A stretch of 64,000 nt of DNA from Acanthornis magna (GCA_036785705.1 JAWUZG010000136.1:1612001-1676000), one strand, 5' to 3'; shown: positions 47,028 to 60,745, counted from the stretch's first letter. Numbers and translations: made by a program. The notes: a model not told the origin generated them from the letters alone.

Positions 47028-49233
47028 GTGCTGACACAGCAAAGAATGTGTTCTGATCATGGGAGTCTGGATTTTGGTTTGATGGTAGGATCAGGAAGAA
47101 CACAGCATATGGTAAGTGGGCACAGGGGGAGAGAAATTTAGAGACAGAGCAGGAAACGAAAATAAAAGATTGAAAGAGGGGAAATGGAAAGATCCATAGA
47201 GCGTGGGTCAACATGTGAGGAGAAACATTTGGCAGGCATGAGGAAGGAGGTTTAACCATGGATGATTTTGGCTTTGTGACAAATTAAAGGACCTCTAGAG
47301 TAATTTCTACAGCCTACAATTTGTCTTAAGCCATGGAGGACAGGTCACCTCATGTCTTTGTAAACAGAGATTTTCCTTCTCAAAGGGTGTGAGGTTCCAC
47401 TGGCAGTGAGGATGTGACACAGAGATCTCATCATCACGGACCGAGAAAGAGCAGGAGAAGGAATGATAAGGAGTAATTAAGAAGAGGATATACTCCAGCA
47501 CAGCCCTTGAGAGAGGAATCCCTTACCTCAGAAAGAACTTAGTCATTGAAACATTGATGTTGTATGCAACTCATGTAGCTGTGTGTTAGTAAGCTGCAAG
47601 ATTTCTGTCTGAATATTAACAGGTACTGATTTGTTTAGCTTGTGAATCCAATGAAATCAGTGCAGTGGCACAGCTGCAAAAGAACTGGCGACTTCTCTGT
47701 CGCATTCACTGATACAAGAGAAAAAACACCTGTAGATTTGCAGTTCTGATTTAATACTGAGCCTTACTGCTGACAGTAAGGATGACTCCATAGTCTAAAG
47801 TATTAAAATTATGCCCTTCAGGACTGAGAAAGTCTGAACAGTAATTTTTTTTTCAGGACATGCAGTCATTTTTAAAAAAATTATTAGGGCTTGTCAGTAG
47901 ATCAATGGACAGTTAGACCTGCTGATTAGGATTGATAAACTGTAAAAAGTGTTGCACTTTCTACAGATTTTTTTTTCCCTTTGAGTAACAGGAAGAACTC
48001 TTTGAGAACACTTTCAACCTCAAGGACAGAATACGTAATTGTGTTCATGAGATAAATCTATCACAATAGTGAAAGAATTCCCTTGTATTAAATGTGAGAT
48101 ATAGGGAAAGAAATCTTTAAAAAAAGGAAAGATGAAAGCACATTCGACCTCCCCATCTCAACCTTTAGATCTCACCTTTCACTGTAACTTAAATCGGAAA
48201 GCTGCAGAGTGGGTAATCTGTGTCCAGCCATTTTGCACGTCTCACTGATTCCCAATGCATGCTAAAGCACGACAAACTCTGCATTTCTGGTGTCCCACAA
48301 AAACATAACAATCTCATATGGAAAAGGAAACTAACAAAAAAAGCAAAACAAATAACCTCCCAAAAGTATTTCCTTCTCAAGAAACCCATCCCTCATTTTC
48401 TCCCTCTTCCTTTTGGAACTGGAGAATGGATTAAAGCACAGCCGTGCCATTCACAGTGAGCCTGAGACGGTGTTGAGTTCTGCATGGTTCACACCTAAAG
48501 TAGCACAAGAAACCAAGAAGCTCTTGATCAAAAGCCCCCATTTTTCTTCACTGTCACTCAATTAATGAATACCTACTCTTTGTTGAATTAATTTATCTGT
48601 CCAAATGACAGCTTAAGAAAAGGAAAGCCACCAAACCACCAAAAAAACCCCCAAAACCAAAAAAGCACTATTTCCAGTCAGTGAAAAATTCTCTTTGGGG
48701 GCTATGTACAATGCACGCCTGAAAATGTTTTTAACATTTAACCGTGATGGAGGATGAGTCCTGTTAATGTTCCTGTTAATAGAGCCATGGGCATAAAGGC
48801 TCTGTAACTTCAAAATGCATGAGGAGGTTGTCCCCTTTATAAAGAACTACTGTCCATTAAATAAAACAGGGTGATAATGACGGACAAATTAGGTCTAATA
48901 TTTATTTATATTTCCATAAATTTGCAGTCAGCATCCACAAAGCCACGTTTACCTTACTGTTTTCTGCAGTGTAGCATTTTCCATCTTTCTCTGTGGAATT
49001 CTTCCTTCTTGGGTTCTGCTTCTCAGTTCCACAAAGTGTGATATGAGGCTGCTGGCCAAATGCTCTGCCACCACACTGAGACAATACAAAGGAACTTCAA
49101 ATCGAAATCTTGTAAAGCGATCCCAGTCTCATTCCGTGTCAGTGAACTTATTAATTTAGTTCTTTTTAAACAATGTGTTTGTGAACGTCTTTGATAAAAT
49201 ATCATCCTGTGACACTGAACATTCAGTAAACCT
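47028..49233. other. Unique DNA, nothing recognised
   Basis: About 2.2 kb. 47100-47210 is purine-rich without clear periodicity. A-runs occur near 48118 and 48640. No gene could be supported. Confidence 0.5.
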
Positions 49234-49490
49234 GAGGAAATGGCCTCACCTTGCACCAGACAAGGTTTAAAATTGTAATTTAGGAAAAAAATTTTCACAG
49301 AAAGTCTTGTAAAGCTTTGGTACAGATTGCCAAGGGCAGTGGTGGAGTCACAATTCCTGGAAGTGCTCAAAAAAATATGTGCATGTGGCACTTGAGAACG
49401 TGGTTTAGTGGGGAACATGATGGTGGTGCTGGGTTGAGGGTTGGACTTGATGACCTTACAGGTCTTTTCCAAATTTAATGATTCTGTGAC
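49234..49490 (+). mobile_element. CR1 LINE 3' fragment, old copy (forward)
   Basis: It reads GAGGAAATGGCCTCACCTTG, CACCAGACAAGGTTTAAA, TTGCCAAGGGCAGTGGTGGA, GTGGCACTTGAGAACGTGG, TTTAGTGGGGAACATGATGG, GGGTTGAGGGTTGGACTTGA, TGACCTTACAGGTCTTTTCC and TAATGATTCTGTGAC. This is the AAATGGCCTCA...GGCACTT-type CR1 subfamily also seen at 61535-61796. Confidence 0.92.
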
Positions 49491-51587
49491 ATAATGATCG
49501 TAAACTCTGCAGCAAAAAAAGAGTGGAAATTAATAGGATATGCGAGTTCAGATTAGTGTATATTGAGACATAAATAGTTCTGGATACTTAGTTTTCAGGA
49601 AGATTCTCAGGATTATCAGAATTTAAGTTCACAAGCTCTCACTGTTTCTGTGAATCTGTGTGGAAAAGTCCTGTTTAAGACAAGACATTTGATGAGATGA
49701 ATCTGTATCTGCTCAGTTCTGAGAACTGTAACACTTCACTGCCTGTTTAGAAGGGATGGCAGGAAAGAAAATCAATTAACGCAAAACATCTATTTTTGCA
49801 ATTTAACAGAATTTAATATGAATGTGTCTCTCAGAGCTCCCAGTGTGTCTCCAATTACTTGTCGTTATAGGCAGCTTAGGACATTTTTATTCCGGACTGA
49901 AGGGAAGGTGTTAGATGTGTGAAATTCCTTCCCAGCGCTAAGCTTTTAATTTCAGTGTATCAGTCTGTAAAACGGCAACGCATGATAATTTACCTCTCAG
50001 GAATTCTATAAGATTTCATAAATATTTTTCCAGAGTTTGGAGATACTTGGATGAAGTGTATGATAAAGTGAAAATGAAGATATGTGCAGAGTTCAAGAGT
50101 GATTCTTCATTGATGTTTGGTGTCGTGAGCACTGTGTTTGGCTCAGGTTGCTCAATATTCTGCCTGGCTTGTGTGCTGGAACCCACAGCACCTCAAATCC
50201 TCACCTCAGTTTAGTGTCAAGAGTCTCTGCTTTCCTTTCCAAGATAATGCAGATTGTGCACGGAAATAACATTTTCTTGCTTGAGAGTAGAATCCTTGTA
50301 CGGTTGAGGAAAACGGGGAGTGATAGGAAGAGCTGGGAATTGAACACTGGTAATGAGTAAAAGTGCAAAATCTCTGACCTCCTGCAGAAGCTCTACTACA
50401 TCTACCAGTGCCTCACCTGTGTAGGCTTGGGAATATTCCTCATGATTTTGCCTTTCAATCAATTTAATTACATTAAATGGAGATCAGCTTTTTTGTGCAT
50501 TTTTGTTTGGTTTGTTTGGCTTGGTTTGTGAGTTTTTTGTATTTGGATGTCCCAGCTTTATATTTTTTTTCCATGATGAAGCAGTGGTCCTCTTGTGTAC
50601 TTCAGGATGCTGCCTCAAGATGGAAAAATTCCTCTTGTTTTTCCAGGTTCTGTCGTAAAAACTGAGAGAAAGTGTTGATTAATCCACCCAGGCAGTAGGA
50701 AAAAATTGCCTGCTAATCTCAAATATTTCCTTTTTTCCTGAGTCTTCTTCCAAATGTTACGAATACCTATATTTATATTAATGTTCACATCAATTTAACT
50801 TTTAATATCTGGAGGGTTCAGCTGTATTGTCTCAGTTTTTTTGCCTAGGAATTTACAGTCCTGTGAGCATAAGGAACCTACCTGAAAAGGCAGTGCCAGC
50901 ATTTGTATTTTGTACCTGCAGATTTGTGGGCATTCTGCTTTGAACGTTTTTTAAAAACTCTTTGCCCTGCTTGAACAATTTAACTTGATGCCAACTTAGT
51001 AATATAATTCATCTTTTAGCTCCAGATAGATTTATTCTGGAGTGCTTAGAGTGTGATCTTTAAGCACTCTGAATAACAGACCTGAGAAATTCTGTTAGAG
51101 TGGTTCTGTCACTAAAAGTGAAATTGTGAATAATAGGTTGCCCTTGGCACATAAAAGTAAGACACATGTCCAGTAATATTTGTGTTTGAAGTATTACTGT
51201 GAACTGATAATTGGAATGCTGGTCTCTTCTAGAAGGAAGTGCTTCACATTTGTAACCTGATATTCTCTAAGGGCTTCATATTATTTGGAGGCTTATTGTG
51301 ATTCCATCCCTATAAAGTACTCTGCAATTTCTTTTTTATTTTATACCACTATTTAGTTATTTTTCCAACAATAACACACTAATTTTTTTTAAAGTTGATG
51401 GCATACTTAGAACAATTAAGTTTAGCATGGCCAAAAACCTGTTAAAAATTGGCATGCCATTGGACCTCAAAGATGATTTTAAAGAAATTGCTGTATTGCC
51501 ATGCATTGGTGATGGTCTGCTCATTGCAGTCCTCCAGTGACTAGTTATAAGTTTAATTCTACCCATACATTTTATGAAAATTTTACT
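49491..51587. other. Unique AT-rich DNA, nothing recognised
   Basis: About 2.1 kb without a gene or repeat family. Short T and A runs only. Confidence 0.5.
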
Positions 51588-51779
51588 TGTTTTGGCTAGG
51601 ATAGTTAATTTTATTCTCAGTGGCTGGTGTGGGGCTTTGCTTTATTAAACTGTCTTTATCTCAACCCAGGAGATTTGTAGCTTTTACCCTCTCAGTTCTC
51701 TCCCCGATCCCACCAGTGAGAGAGTGAGCGAGGAGGGGCTGTGAGGGGCTTGGCTGCTGGCTGGGGTTAAACCACGGCA
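51588..51779 (+). mobile_element. ERV LTR with large internal deletion, 192 bp
   Basis: The 5' end (TGTTTTGGCTAGGATAGTTA, ATTTTATTCTCAGTGGCTGG, TGTGGGGCTTTG) joins directly to a 3' part (CTTTATTAAACTGTCTTTAT, CTCAACCCAGGAGATTTG, AGTTCTCTCCCCGATCCC, GAGTGAGCG, GGCTGCTGGCTGGGGTTAAA, CCACGGCA). This is a widespread bird LTR family, which I recall as ERVL-like, and whose full length is several hundred bases. The U3 core, including the TATA region, is missing. Termini are TG...CA. No exact target duplication was found. Confidence 0.85.
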
Positions 51780-54221
51780 ATAATATAACCTGAAATTGCA
51801 AATTTTATAGCATCCAAACAGAAGTACACGTTTGAAGATTTCATGGAGTACCAGAAATTGCTCAAAAGCTCGGAGAGTTTTAAAACATTGATGAAGTTAG
51901 CTGTGTAAGACAGAGATCAAGTGAGAAAGTATCTGATACTGGAAGGGTCTTTGAACCAACAGAAACATCTTAATATACAGATACTCAACAGCAGGAGCTG
52001 GACAAGTCACGGGAAGGACACAACACAGCTTTCAAACTGTCAAAGAAAAAAATCAAATGCTCTCAGTTCATTATTATTGTGAATCAAGTGATTTTTTTTA
52101 GAGATTCTGCCATTCAACTATAATGTATTGAGGTTGGTGCTGAATTTGGATGGACTCCAATACTAATCAGTAATTAATTATTCACCGTCTACTTGTAACT
52201 CTTTGTAAAAGAAGACCAAAAGAGATTATGTAATGTGTTCATAAACTGAATCAATCTTATTTTTAAAAGGTTTATATCAACATATCTTATTCAAATATTA
52301 TACTCAGATTTGAACCACTTCAAGACTTAAATTGCTATTTGTTTCATTTTAATCAGTTTCAGTAAGAAACCTTGCCTATTAGGAAGTTTTTGAATTCATG
52401 ACAGAAACTTCCATACTGTGCAATTTCAAAGCAGGTAACAGTGATTCTTTACGGTTTTTATTAAACATAACACAGAACGTTAAATTTGCAGTCACACCAT
52501 CAAGACAATGCAACACAGCACACAAAGAGTGTTTTTATTCTTCGTGAAAGATTTCATAACATACTGTAGCTCTCAGTTTTTGCCTACTCCATTAATGAAC
52601 CAGCTTCAGGTATGAAGTGCATCACTTTTGCTCCAGAGTAGCCATCTGTTGTGGTGTGGCCATCACGACAGTGATTCATTCTGGGTGGATGAAGTTTGTG
52701 AGCATTGGGATTCTCAGGATCTTTCATCTGCACGACATTTCACTCTTTTATGGAGCCCTACCAACTCTCTGGAGCACAGCAGCGCTTGGATGCCTGTATT
52801 GTTTTCAAAGGCTCTCACAGATTTGCAGAACCTTAGGCACATTTTACACTTTCCCTCTGGATTTGTGGGAGGACTGAGAAAAATGTTGAAACTATCCCTC
52901 CTTCACACAGAATCACGCTCCATTGGTTCTGCAGAAAAAAAATCTCTTGCATATGTTTCCTATGTGATTTTATTTCTTCATCCATGATCCACAATTCTGT
53001 TAAAACTCTACTTTCCTTTTGCCCTGGTGTTGCATATCATTCAGGATTCCAGCATTTTAAACTGATAAATGGAGCTGAACAGGGGGGCTAATTCTGATGT
53101 CTTGTACTGGTTTTGTGGTCTCTGAGTAATTATACACCTTGTTGAAACCAGCAGGCTTGAAAATAAACTGTCAGAACCTCTGTGCCCCAACACATTTTAC
53201 CATTCCAACCTTCTGATTATCATCAAATCAATGTTTTGCTCACTGAGGTTTAAGGTCTCTGATGAAAGTTTGAACCTGATAACCTAGTATCAGGTGGAAC
53301 CTTATGCTGTGAGCTAGTAAGGACCTCACAGAAGGTCAGGTTACACTATCCTGGTCACTTAATGCTCAGTGTTGAACGAAAAAAAATGTCTATCATTTCT
53401 TGGATTCATGGATTTTGATGTAATGTAAGAAAAGCATTTGAAGTAAATTTTCCTATTGCAAGACAGACAAGCAGGTACAAAAATACCACAGAGTAAAATT
53501 TTCAAGCTGAGCTTAGTTGGTTAACCATGGTAAAATCCAATCTTTTTCTTTTCCCCTGCAGATTTTCAGAATTTTAACATTTTCTTCATTAAAGGACAGT
53601 TTAAAAATACAAAACAATTTCAGCTCTCTCAATTCACTCTGATAAGAATAGCTCTAGGACTTAAAGGCGAACAGTGTCACTTCCCATGGAACCCTTTCTA
53701 CATTTTGTGCACAAAATGTAAAAGGTAGAGTTAAAAAGGAAAGTTCACCTGCAAGTTTTAGCTTGCACCATAAATACTTGGTAGATTATACTGAAATCTG
53801 AAACAGCAATTTTTTGTAACAGGCATAAGCCATTGCTACCTAAGAAGCTTTGTGGAGCTTCCAAAGAAAAATGAGGACAGCAGGTCCTTAAGTTACAATA
53901 GAGAATACAGTACCAAGCGGGGGGAAAAAATGCTGCATTAATGTCTAGTTCTTCAAACTCCATTTTTCTTGGTTATTTTCCATTGCAAAGCAGGAAAGAA
54001 ATGTCTCTTTCTTCCACCCTGTAATTCAGCTGGTTTAAAAATGGTTTAGTTTCAAGATTAGGCAACTAAGCCAGGTCCAGTGTGAGCATGTCGACCAGTT
54101 TAGGCTGTCTAAGTTTGTACTGTAGTAGCAGAAGATCAAATCAACACGGTCAGTGCAGGAATTTGGGTCTCTCACAATACATTTGGTGAGCTCTGGAGCT
54201 TTTTAGATTCCCCTGACTGCT
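51780..54221. other. Unique AT-rich DNA, no ERV interior
   Basis: No primer-binding-site-like text follows the LTR and no gag/pol-like frame is present, so this is not a provirus interior. It contains the 22-bp palindrome at 53699-53720. Confidence 0.5.
53699..53720. repeat. 22-bp perfect palindrome
   Basis: The half-sites TACATTTTGTG and CACAAAATGTA are exact reverse complements with no spacer, centred on GTGCAC. The flanks (TTTC before, AAAG after) add little pairing. It could be a dimeric binding site, a cruciform-prone site or chance. Confidence 0.85.
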
Positions 54222-54502
54222 CTCTGGTGACCTGGGATAGGATCTGAGGGAATGGCTGGAGCTGTGTCAGCAGAGGGTTATGTGGAATATCAGGAAATCT
54301 TCTTCCCCCAGAGGGTGCTGGGGCACTGAACAGCTCCCCAGGGAATGGGCACAGCCCCAGGGCTGCCAGAGCCTCAGGAGAATTTGGACAGCACTCCAGC
54401 CACAGGGTGGGATTGTTGGGGTGTCTGCGCAAAGACAGGAGTTGGATTGGATGATCCTGATGATTCCCTTCCAGCTCAGGATATTCCATGATTCTATGAC
54501 TT
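54222..54502 (+). mobile_element. CR1 LINE 3' fragment, second subfamily (forward)
   Basis: It reads TCTGGTGACCTGGGATAGGA, TCTGAGGGAATGGCTGGAGC, CCCAGAGGGTGCTGGGGCAC, TCCCCAGGGAATGGGCACAG, TTTGGACAGCACTCCAGCCA, CAGGGTGGGATTGTTGGGGT, CAAAGACAGGAGTTGGATTG, then GATTCCCTTCCAGCTCAGGA and TATTCCATGATTCTATGAC. The tail type matches 21961-22059. The copy is well preserved. Confidence 0.93.
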
Positions 54503-57500
54503 TAATTCAATTGCCCACACATACATTCCCTAGGAAAAAAACCCTAAGATGTCCAGGCTGATATCCAATTATTGGTCCAAAGGGACAGGAGTCTTTTCCT
54601 GATGCTAAGTTTTGAGCATGTTGGTCTGTGAGCTGAATCTCACCCTTTGTTTCCTCAATTCAGTGTTTGTGTAAATCTTTTTGTTGCTGTGCATTAAGGA
54701 ACTTTGAAACTTCAGAAAACGTATTTCAATTGTGATGTAACACAGGCAAAGGTGGGCTAAAGCAAAGATGTGTATTCTTTCAAAATGCTCCTTGTCTTTA
54801 TATGAGATAAGCAATAATGTTTGGAGGATGAGGTCCTCATTGAAAACAGCGAATACAATGTTGTGTGCAAAACCAAGGCAATACTGACCAAAAATATAAA
54901 GCTGTTATTGCTTATAAAGTCATAAAGAATGAGCATTGCTGAATGAAAAAGGTACAGAAATAGAAAAAGCCATAACTGTTCTGGAAAAGGAGCCTAACAC
55001 TAATAAATGAATAAATACATAAAATATTCAAGCATTTAGCTTAGCAAATGAAGGTTAAGGGAGGACTTGTTGATGTTCTATGTAAATTCATCCTCTGAGA
55101 CTTCTGAAAGTAAAGGGCACTTTAGTCCATCAGAAGAAAAAAGAAGTATAAGAAGCTGTAAAATGCTCAATTTTAACAATTAGCATCATTAGTCATTAGA
55201 ACAACAACTCTATCATTTATCTTTGGATTGAAAATTAATGACTTCCTAAAAGACATTCTAGGTCAAGTACAAGTTTTTAATTTTGATGTAGCAATAGCTC
55301 GGAGAAATTTTCTAGTAAAATATTCAAAACATGGAGTTAATGAAGTGGCTAAACTGTGATCATTTACAGATAAAAGGGGGAGGAAAGATATTTTTATTGT
55401 CAAATAATCAGATGATCTTCTCTGCCTGCATCAACAAATGACAGAAATATACATTAACTAGATTTTTAAGAACTAGATAAGATTTTACTTATTGCCAAGA
55501 GCTATTCATTCCTTGTTTTCCTGAGCTCATTTTTAAAATTATTTTTTAATAAAAATGTCCGTTTTCTAAATAGAATCTGTATTTGCTTGAAAAAGTCTAA
55601 GTGGTAGAACAATCATCTAGGATTTCAGTTTATCGCCAATTGATAAAAAAAGATAAGCAGTGACGTACCCACTTACCAGACCAGGAATTGCAAATATTGT
55701 CAGTTATACATATTTCTGGCCTTGAAATAATTTAGGGTTTAAAAGAAGGTGAGAATATAGTAATATATAGTGTATATTACTACAACATGGTATTTTTCCT
55801 AATTGCATATGCACATTGACTACCAATGTATTACTTTGGTTATTAACATTTGCAACAGCCAATTTACTGTTTTAATGTATTATTTCATAAAACCACACTC
55901 AATTTGTACATCATGAAATTGGGCAACTGGCACCAAATTTCTATGTACAGGAAGACAATTCTTATCAATTTTCACCTTCTACTTTGTAATTCAGTGTGGG
56001 AAAACTGCAAGAAAGAAAGAATTAGGTAATGCACTTTATCTAATTTTTAAATTCCTGTGTACAATAAATCACACATAGTGAAGCGTCTTCCTAAAGAGAT
56101 AATTAAAACTGGAATTAAGAAGTATGAAGTGCCACTTTGGAGAAGAAATGAGAGTAGCTGGAAAAATAGTGATTCATTAGTGTGATCCATAAGGGAAAGT
56201 GGAAAAAAGAGGGGGGAAAAAAAAGTCTCAACACCCTCTTCTGATATGAGACTTATGAAAAAATTTACTGACTAATGGTGCTTTGTGGGACAGATGGATG
56301 GAATTCACTTACTATATTTCTTGCAATTATTAAATGTCACAGGCATATATAAATAGCATGTATTTATTTTCCCTCCTGCTCTCTTTCCCTCATTCATAAG
56401 CTCCAGTCCACCTCCAGTTTTGACTATCTGAAACCAAAACTGCAATCCTGAAGTTCAGCTGCCACTTTACCCCAGCTGCTCTCAAAACTCTATTTTTCAA
56501 TGGTATTTTCCCAAGCCTCTGAAATTCTGCTTCTTGGCATGACCAGACCCTCAAAGCTCTTGTGTCACCAAAAACATAGATGTGAACATCCCACCTCTGG
56601 GCTACTGTTCTGATGTAGGAAATACACCTGATGGAATTATTTTCCCTTTTGTGTTTGATTGTGGATTGAAGAGAAACCCTGGAATAACAGTCATGGATCA
56701 ATTTCAGCAGCAGCTGGAGAGAATATGGAATCTCTTTGTTACACCTGTACTTTATCTTCTTTCTCACCCTTTGCTTTTGGTGAGCAACCCACTCTACAGA
56801 AAGCATTTAAACCTTATTGGGAACAACAATTATCTATTCACTCATGAGCCCACAGGCCTTAGCTGTCTGGGAGAGTGTCCACAGAGAAGGTACAGCTTCA
56901 TCACCCAAGGGTGAGAGCTCAGGTTCCTCTGGAGCAGAGTTGGTATCCATTCACCCACAGGTGAATATCTCAGCAGATTGAAGGGAAGCACTGCTGTTCA
57001 CTCAATCTTCAGTTATTCCATGAGGGGCAGAGTTGGTTCAATGAGAGGGGTGGGAAGTCTCCTCATTCTCTATACAATAGTTGCAAGCCACCCACTAAGC
57101 TTTTCTTTACAGAGTTTTCTCACCACTTCCTTCTATTTTTTTCTTTGAAAGAAAGACACGTCTGCTGCTGTGATATTGAAAGGTAGACCACAAAGACCTT
57201 CCTTTAGTAAATGGTTTGTGCTGTTGGTGCCTAGAGACAAAAAATCCATCTTCTATTTGAATACCAAGTCCTAGAGAGTAATTAGGTTTAAAAGGTAACC
57301 TATTTCCAGTGCAGCACCAAATGTAACCCTGTTGCTGAGCTAGCAGGCAAAGAGCTAGGCAGGAAAACTTATAAGTTAAAAACCTGTAAGTTCATACTTG
57401 CACTCTAATAAAGTATAATTTGAATTGTCTGACTGCTTTTATGTAGCCACAGAATGGTTCTCTGGAAACTGAGGGGAAAAAAACCAAATAAAAAAACTAA

Positions 57501-59840
57501 AGACAATCGAAGAAAAAAGGAGCTGGGGATGTGACAAGCCAAACCACAAGAAGTGAGAAATAAAGTTGACAAAGGTGAATTAGAAAGTGGCTCTATTTCA
57601 ACAGAGATTTTTTTTTTCCATGGTTACATCTAGGAGTTTATAACAAATTAGTAATTAGAAAAGAAAGTGAAGAAGGAAACCAAAGGAAGCAGGTTCTGAC
57701 CTAATAATATCAAGAAGCAACACAAGGACCTACAGTCCCCTGTGGTGAGGCATAATGTTTGAAGTATCTCGCTTAATTATAGCCCTGCTAATTTGTAGTA
57801 GTTGTTAGATAAATTCACTGTATCCTGTAGTCTTTGATAATGAAATACTGTTGAAATGGCATGAGGCTTAATTTTTGCTTCAGAGTCTCACAGTGAGCCA
57901 GAGCAGGCATTTGCCCACATGGCTGAGGATGCTCTGCTTGCTTTTGTTTAAGCTCTGCTTGGTGAAGACATCAAAAGGGTTCTCTCAGTTGGCAGCCCAA
58001 GGAGATGCCTCATGTGGGTAATGAAGGTGAAGTCCCCCAAAATTAGGACTTCTAAATTGAGCATAATGATACACAGATCCTTGTCTGCATCTGAGATTTC
58101 ATCCTCCAAGACAAGAACTGTTTTGCAGCAGTTGTGTGCTAATTTTGGAGTCACTTTGGATGCACCCTGGAGTCACAGTTGATAGCAGAATTTGACTGTC
58201 AGTAGCACAGGCTTAGCCGGAGGAATTATGAATGGGGAAGTGCAATTAGGTCGTGGAGAAGAATTGCTCCCCCTGGTATCTCCTCATTTTAAGCCAGATT
58301 CATTTAAGATGAAGCTATGCCTCATTGTTCTTCAGACAGTCTCAAGAGGCTCTGGCAGCTGGACTGAGCAGAAATTCATCCTGATGGTAACACTGAGATC
58401 AAAGCACTCTGGAATGGCTGCATGCTCACCAAATGTATTTCTACAAAGCATTATGTATATATTTTATAACCAGAATAAATGTGCTGGCAACTGAAAACTG
58501 GAAGCCTGTTACTGGAAATTATTTTTGCAAACAGCACTTATCCAGCAGCAACAACACATTTTAACATCTGCTGTTACCTTCCTGAAGCGTATGGATTTAG
58601 CTATTACTAGGAACTTAATAAGCCCAGTGCCTTGATCAGCTGCTTTCCAAATCGCTTTATCATAGGAGGAATTCTTTAGGGAATTGCAGCCATGGTGTGT
58701 CATAATGCATTTAGCAGATGACAAATGCAAACACGTTGAAATGTATATGCAGGGAAGGAAAAAATGCGTTTCCTGGGCTGGATTCTCTTTGGACTCTGAA
58801 AACAGTCTCAAATAAAATAAAGACCTAAAAAGTGTCCTGTATAAAAACCCCACCAAAATTACTGTCTAAGGAAGCAGATGAAGTAGGTGATGGTTATTAA
58901 ATATGTGCAGGAATGGGCTGGGTTCATCAATATGCCCCAGCTGTTTTACTGTGATGGTAGAGAAGCAGCAATCACAGTTAAATCAGTCTCATGGCTGATT
59001 TGCATTGCTTGACTGAGACAAAGCATCTCAGGCAGAAGAATTCCCTTAAAAGTTTGTATCCATGCAGTGCCTTGCTCCTTGTTTTGTATTGACCATCGCA
59101 GAAGTCCCGGTTTCGCTCTTCCATAAACTATTCTCAATACCCATTAAAAAAAGCAAACAAAATCCACTTAATTCTTAAGCTGATCATTGTAGCTCTTATC
59201 TAAGAAAGACTTTCTGGGATTGTGGATTTAGATGCTCCTCAATGGTGCCCACGTTAAGATAAGTCTTAGAAGACCTATTTATTTGTAAGGGAGTCTTGGT
59301 TCTCATGTTCTTGCATCCTATTCCTGTCCCTTGTAGTTTCTTATATTTTTTAGAACTGTCTGTTTTCTTCACCTCTCCTCTGCCTTATCAACCATTTTTA
59401 ATAGCTGTATCAATAACAAGAAGAGCTAATTTAATCTAGAGACTTTATCACGTTCTCCATGGAATATTAGCTCATTTTATTATTTCATCCACTTGTTGCA
59501 GACTTCAATATAATTTACATTATCACTGAGTCACTTAAATGCAGATAAAACCATTCTGCATTATAAAGTCATCTTCTCCTCTTGTCCTTGCTTGGCAGCT
59601 CTTTCGGGGTGGGCATGGCAAAGGCTCCTCCCTCTGATTATACAAACAGTGTCTGCAAGGCTTTTGAGGAACCTCCTCAATGATAATTTTCACAAATAGG
59701 TGCTGTAGAAGGCATGTATTTTCACTTTCTGCTTTCCATTGCTGTCTGTATTCTACAAACTTCCACCTTCACCTTCCAAATCTTCAAAATCTACTGTAAC
59801 CTTAGGGCAGAGATTATACTCTGTTTTCTGTCAGGCCCTG
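54503..59840. other. Long unique AT-rich stretch, nothing recognised
   Basis: About 5.3 kb, the longest repeat-free stretch after 2166-8140. Open frames of up to 138 codons overlap on both strands near 56390-56914 but resemble no protein I know. No CR1 or LTR text was seen. Confidence 0.5.
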
Positions 59841-59897
59841 AACGTACCTTCCATCAGAACGTACATTCCAACGTACCTTCCATCAGAACCTTTCCAG
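59841..59897 (+). repeat. Small tandem repeat, 29-bp period
   Basis: AACGTACCTTCCATCAGAAC occurs identically at 59841-59860 and 59870-59889. Between them, and again after the second copy, lie shorter relatives (AACGTACATTCC and GAACCTTTCC). This looks like recent replication slippage. Confidence 0.85.
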
Positions 59898-60671
59898 CTC
59901 ATTGCGCTGATTCTGGCATCCAGCATTTACAAGATTACTGTGGAAGCCTTTTCAAGAGGACTGTCCTCCAAACCTTGACCAGTCCAGCTGTTGCTTTCAC
60001 AACCAGTCCTGTTGGTTTGGAAGAGTTGTCAGAGGAATAGATAGTTCCAAAGGGAGCAAAAAGATTGGCTCCAACCTGCTCAGTTTTCTGTGTGGTTGGC
60101 CTTGTGTCCCTTGGATAGGCACCTTCTGCATGATTCTGGGAGAAAAATAAATGACTGTGTGACTTTGCTGAAATATCTATCAGCCAAGGCAGAGCAAATG
60201 GATTTCATTCTATAAAATCCTAAAAGCTAACAGAATACAAGTCTGCCTATGAATTATAAAGTAATGACACACCTAATAATGAAAGTTTACTGCAGTACTG
60301 TGAAGATAGCTGTGAAACAGTAGCTGCAGCATCTTATGGGGGAAGAATGAGGCCATGGTTTTAAGTACAAGCTAAAATAACTTCTGAATATTTATCAATA
60401 GGTCTGTGGTAGCATTTCTTTAAGTGTGTTGTGTTGTCCTTCTAAATAGAGCATGTAACTGTAATTTCAATTCTCTAAACAGACGCAGTTGCTGCTGATT
60501 TATGAAGACCAACTTGATTTCCTTTGTATAAGTAATTAGCAATCTGTTCCTAGATCGCTGGATTTATACTTCATAGAGTTTATATTTCCAAATCACTTTT
60601 TCCTTGGAAGATGCCAATGTATTGTAACTGTTTTAGCTGACTGTAACCATGGTATTTGACCTTTGTGCCCT
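59898..60671. other. Unique DNA, nothing recognised
   Basis: No gene, RNA or repeat family recognised. Confidence 0.45.
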
Positions 60672-60745
60672 TCCAGGTTTCTCCATCGCTGATGAGGAAT
60701 GAGTGGTGTGTGATGATGGTGCTGGCTGGGGTTTAACCACAGTAC
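60672..60745 (+). mobile_element. ERV LTR 3' end fragment (degenerate)
   Basis: TTCCAGGTTTCTCCATCGCT, GAGGAATGAGTGGTGTGTGA and GGTGCTGGCTGGGGTTTAAC, then CACAGTACA, parallel the 3' end of the LTR at 51588-51779 (GGCTGCTGGCTGGGGTTAAA then CCACGGCA). It is diverged and only about 75 bases long. Confidence 0.65.

Noticed and set aside
56390..56914. Overlapping 138-codon (minus) and 110-codon (plus) open frames
   Set aside because: No domain or motif is recognisable. Mutually overlapping frames of this size occur by chance in 64 kb.
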